From Dryas octopetala (lineage: Eukaryota > Streptophyta > Magnoliopsida > Rosales > Rosaceae): a DNA stretch of 64,000 nucleotides. The first letter of the stretch is position 1. The number at the start of each line of letters is the position of its first letter. A program made the translations under genes and the position numbers. The notes below the pieces were generated by a model. The model did not search any database and had not been told where the DNA came from. It saw nothing but the letters and a program-made list of their open reading frames with translations. This document shows positions 62,132 through 64,000 of this stretch, one piece after another. The DNA is taken from NCBI GenBank assembly GCA_963921425.1, contig OY992833.1, positions 22,901,454 through 22,965,453 on the forward strand, in the 5' to 3' direction.

Positions 62132-62574
62132 GACTAAAACGAACCCCTTTGTCATATTCAACATGTCATAGGCTAGTTTGGATGATCAGTTTTTGCAATA
62201 AGAGAGTTGAATATAACGATGGTATGCAAGAACTTGTCATGCATGCAAGAATAGTATTGTGGGTTTGACAAGAAAAGGTTTAGTTTCTACGTGGTTTGGG
62301 AGTAGGGAGTTAGGGAGCAAATGTCGTGGTTTGTGCCCCAGAGCAAAGACAAGAGGACGAGGTCAGAGTCAGTCAGAGTCAGTCAGAGTCACCCTTCATT
62401 CTTGGTCGTCCAATCTGAATCAAACCGTCCGTATTGAATCTTTGACCCCTCCGTTATAGATTCGCTTTCACTGTTGTTCTCTATTGGGATTCTGTTTTGG
62501 GAATCCCTGCACCAGCACCCAGCAAATCCTGGCTCTAACCTCGTATCTCCATTTTACCCCACCGTGGTGCCGTG

Positions 62575-62735
62575 ATTTACGTACCCCGTACCCACGTACG
62601 GAGATCTTGTTCTTAGCTGCTACGTCAGCGTGACGTCAGCTAATGCCTGAACTGAAGACACGTACGGTTTGAAGGTATGGTTCTGGTCCTACTGACTGCA
62701 TTCTTGCTTACGTGGTAACAGTGTCCACGTGTCAG
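62575..62735. promoter_or_regulatory. Cluster of ACGT-core (bZIP/ABRE-type) motifs
   Basis: In 160 bp: 'cccacgtacg' (62591-62600), TACGTCAG (62621-62628), TGACGTCA (62631-62638), 'cacgtacg' near 62659, TTACGTGG (62708-62715) and CCACGTGTC, a G-box/ABRE (62725-62733). This density is typical of bZIP-regulated promoters. No start codon of a supported gene follows within the window. Confidence 0.5.
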
Positions 62736-62935
62736 GGCTAGCTCTTGGCAGAATGGCAGGCCTCCTCCACCACCTCAAATAGTATAGTCCATGACCCCCT
62801 ATCGAACTAGGTTTGATATTGTAAATTTTCAGAAAGGAATTTAGGCAATCATTATCTAACAATTTCTTTAATTAATTTTAGGGTTTTTTCTTTTAAAGTC
62901 CATTTTTTAAAATTCACTATTCATCCGGCCCAAGT

Positions 62936-63015
62936 GCTACAGTAAAATACTGTAGCGGCCCACTTTTTAAAAAACCGGTGCTACAGTGACGCCGTTACTG
63001 TAGCGCACTACAGTA
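62936..63015. repeat. CTACAGTA palindrome cluster
   Basis: 'gtgctacagtaaaatactgtagc' is a near-perfect palindrome. It is followed by 'gtgctacagtgac', 'gttactgtagcgc' and 'actacagtattt', so four to five inverted copies of a CTACAGTA word occur in 80 bp. This may mark one end of the repeat region to the right. Confidence 0.6.
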
Positions 63016-63199
63016 TTTTTAAAATGTCATTTTTCCCCCTCTTTTTTTTTTTAATTTTTTTTTTTTATCATTTCAGTACCAATTGGTACATAAACTACCC
63101 AAAAAAACCAAATAATAATTTATGTATTTTCATGTCATAAAACATCTTAAATAATAACCAATATAAAATACAAAAAATCAAGATGAGGCATCCATAATC

Positions 63200-64000
63200 T
63201 TTTACGTTTTAATAGTAAATATAATTGTTACTATTGAATAATAACAATCATCTATTGCTAGTGCCGGGCAGTGGCAATCAAGTATTATCATTGTTTGATA
63301 ATAACAATCACTTATTGCTACTGTTTGGCAGTAACAATCAGAAATTGTTATTATTTGGTAGTAACAATCACCTATTGATACTGTCTTACAGTAACAATCA
63401 CCTGTTGAAGATAACTAATATATCTTGTTATCGTCATACAATAACAATCACCAAAATTCAAACCATAGAAAATTACAAAATTCAGAGAGTAACAATCACC
63501 TGATTGCTACTGTCACACAGTAACAATCACTTGATTGCTACTGTCACACAGTAATCTTTTGTGTTTTAATAATAAATATAATTGTTACTATCGAATAGTA
63601 ACAATCACCTATTACTACTGTCTGACAGTAATAATCACATATTGTCACTGCCTGACAGTAATATTCACCTACTGCTAATAACAATCACATATTGCTACTG
63701 TCTGGCAATAACAATCACCTATTGCTATTGTCTGGCAATGACAATTAGGAATTGCTACTACCTGCCAGTGGCAATCAGGTATTGCTAACAATCACCTATT
63801 GCTACTGCCTGGAAGTAATAATCAGATATTGTCCAATGTTACCTGCAATTCATCCACTCAAAATTATGTCTACAAACACCACTTTTTAACGCAGCAACTA
63901 AGCATCAACAAACATTTTTAAGGAAAAGTCAATCGTAACCCCACTTACATATTGCTACTGACAAACAGTAACAATCGTAACTCCACTTACATATTGGCTA
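63200..64000 (+). repeat. ~30-bp palindromic minisatellite array (continues past window)
   Basis: Degenerate units close to 'caatcacctattgctactgt' plus 'ctggcagtaa' (about 30 bp). Within most units, ATTGCTACTG pairs with CAGTAACAAT, so each can fold on itself. There is also a higher-order repeat of about 355 bp: 'ttttaatagtaaatataatt' near 63208 recurs as 'ttttaataataaatataatt' near 63564. A non-repeat gap lies at about 63830-63945. Open frames with a ten-residue period (LLLFGSNNH-like) are by-products of a unit divisible by three. Confidence 0.85.

Larger units (their letters stand above)
61173..64000. other. Right-hand intergenic region
   Basis: Contains the Obg 3' flank (to about 61850), a ~120-bp hairpin (62013-62131), a cluster of ACGT-core motifs (62575-62735), a 'ctacagta' palindrome cluster (62936-63015) and an array of ~30-bp repeats (63200-64000) that leaves the window. 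No gene. Confidence 0.7.

Noticed and set aside
63225-63788. LLLFGSNNH-type repetitive open frames
   Set aside because: By-product of a 30-bp (3 x 10) minisatellite lacking stops; not a gene.
1-64000. tRNA genes, rRNA, CRISPR arrays, intact LTR elements
   Set aside because: No T-arm/anticodon combination, rRNA-like block, spacer-regular array, or paired TG...CA long terminal repeats were found by reading.

Overview
This is plant nuclear DNA from a eudicot. Protein-coding genes carry many short GT-AG introns, intergenic DNA is very AT-rich, and fold-back MITEs, (TA)n tracts and small A-tailed insertions are common. The proteins are closest in my recollection to rosid, probably Rosaceae (Prunus-like), sequences. 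That placement is an impression, not a database result.

Layout: 3853-9705 (-) PBL27-like receptor-like cytoplasmic kinase. 15838-16146 (-) and 21802-22110 (+) two intronless CC-type glutaredoxins in divergent orientation. 24455-29692 (+) kelch-repeat/coiled-coil protein. 31044-36859 (-) APC7, a TPR subunit of the anaphase-promoting complex. 39482-40944 (+) C3HC4 RING protein. 42186-47132 (-) TON2/FASS, a PP2A B''-type regulatory subunit. 52974-55137 (+) membrane-anchored receptor-like pseudokinase. 56411-61172 (+) plastid-type Obg GTPase. Exon phases were checked by hand for every multi-exon gene and all close into complete reading frames.

From memory, Obg, TON2, kelch, glutaredoxin and PBL27 are consecutive in Arabidopsis (At5g18570-At5g18610), while APC7 and the RING gene are adjacent elsewhere (At2g39090-At2g39100). 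This window would then show the ancestral order that Arabidopsis split between two duplicated blocks. The genes do not form a pathway: they serve chitin immune signalling, redox/transcription control, cell-cycle proteolysis, division-plane positioning and chloroplast ribosome assembly.

Intergenic DNA: 1-3852, 9706-15837, 16147-21801, 36860-39481, 47133-52973 and 61173-64000 hold the mobile and repeated DNA. There are three ~400-bp fold-back families (five copies) that share a core but differ at their ends, a GC-rich 610-bp fold-back with a half copy 35 kb away, and an array of ~30-bp palindromic repeats running off the right edge. The least expected signal is a set of ~20-bp insertions. Each is a 5-10-nt stub (often TTGGCC) plus an A-tail and is flanked by a 12-17-bp direct repeat. 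They look like retroposition products reduced to almost nothing but the tail.

No tRNA, rRNA, CRISPR or intact LTR element was recognised.
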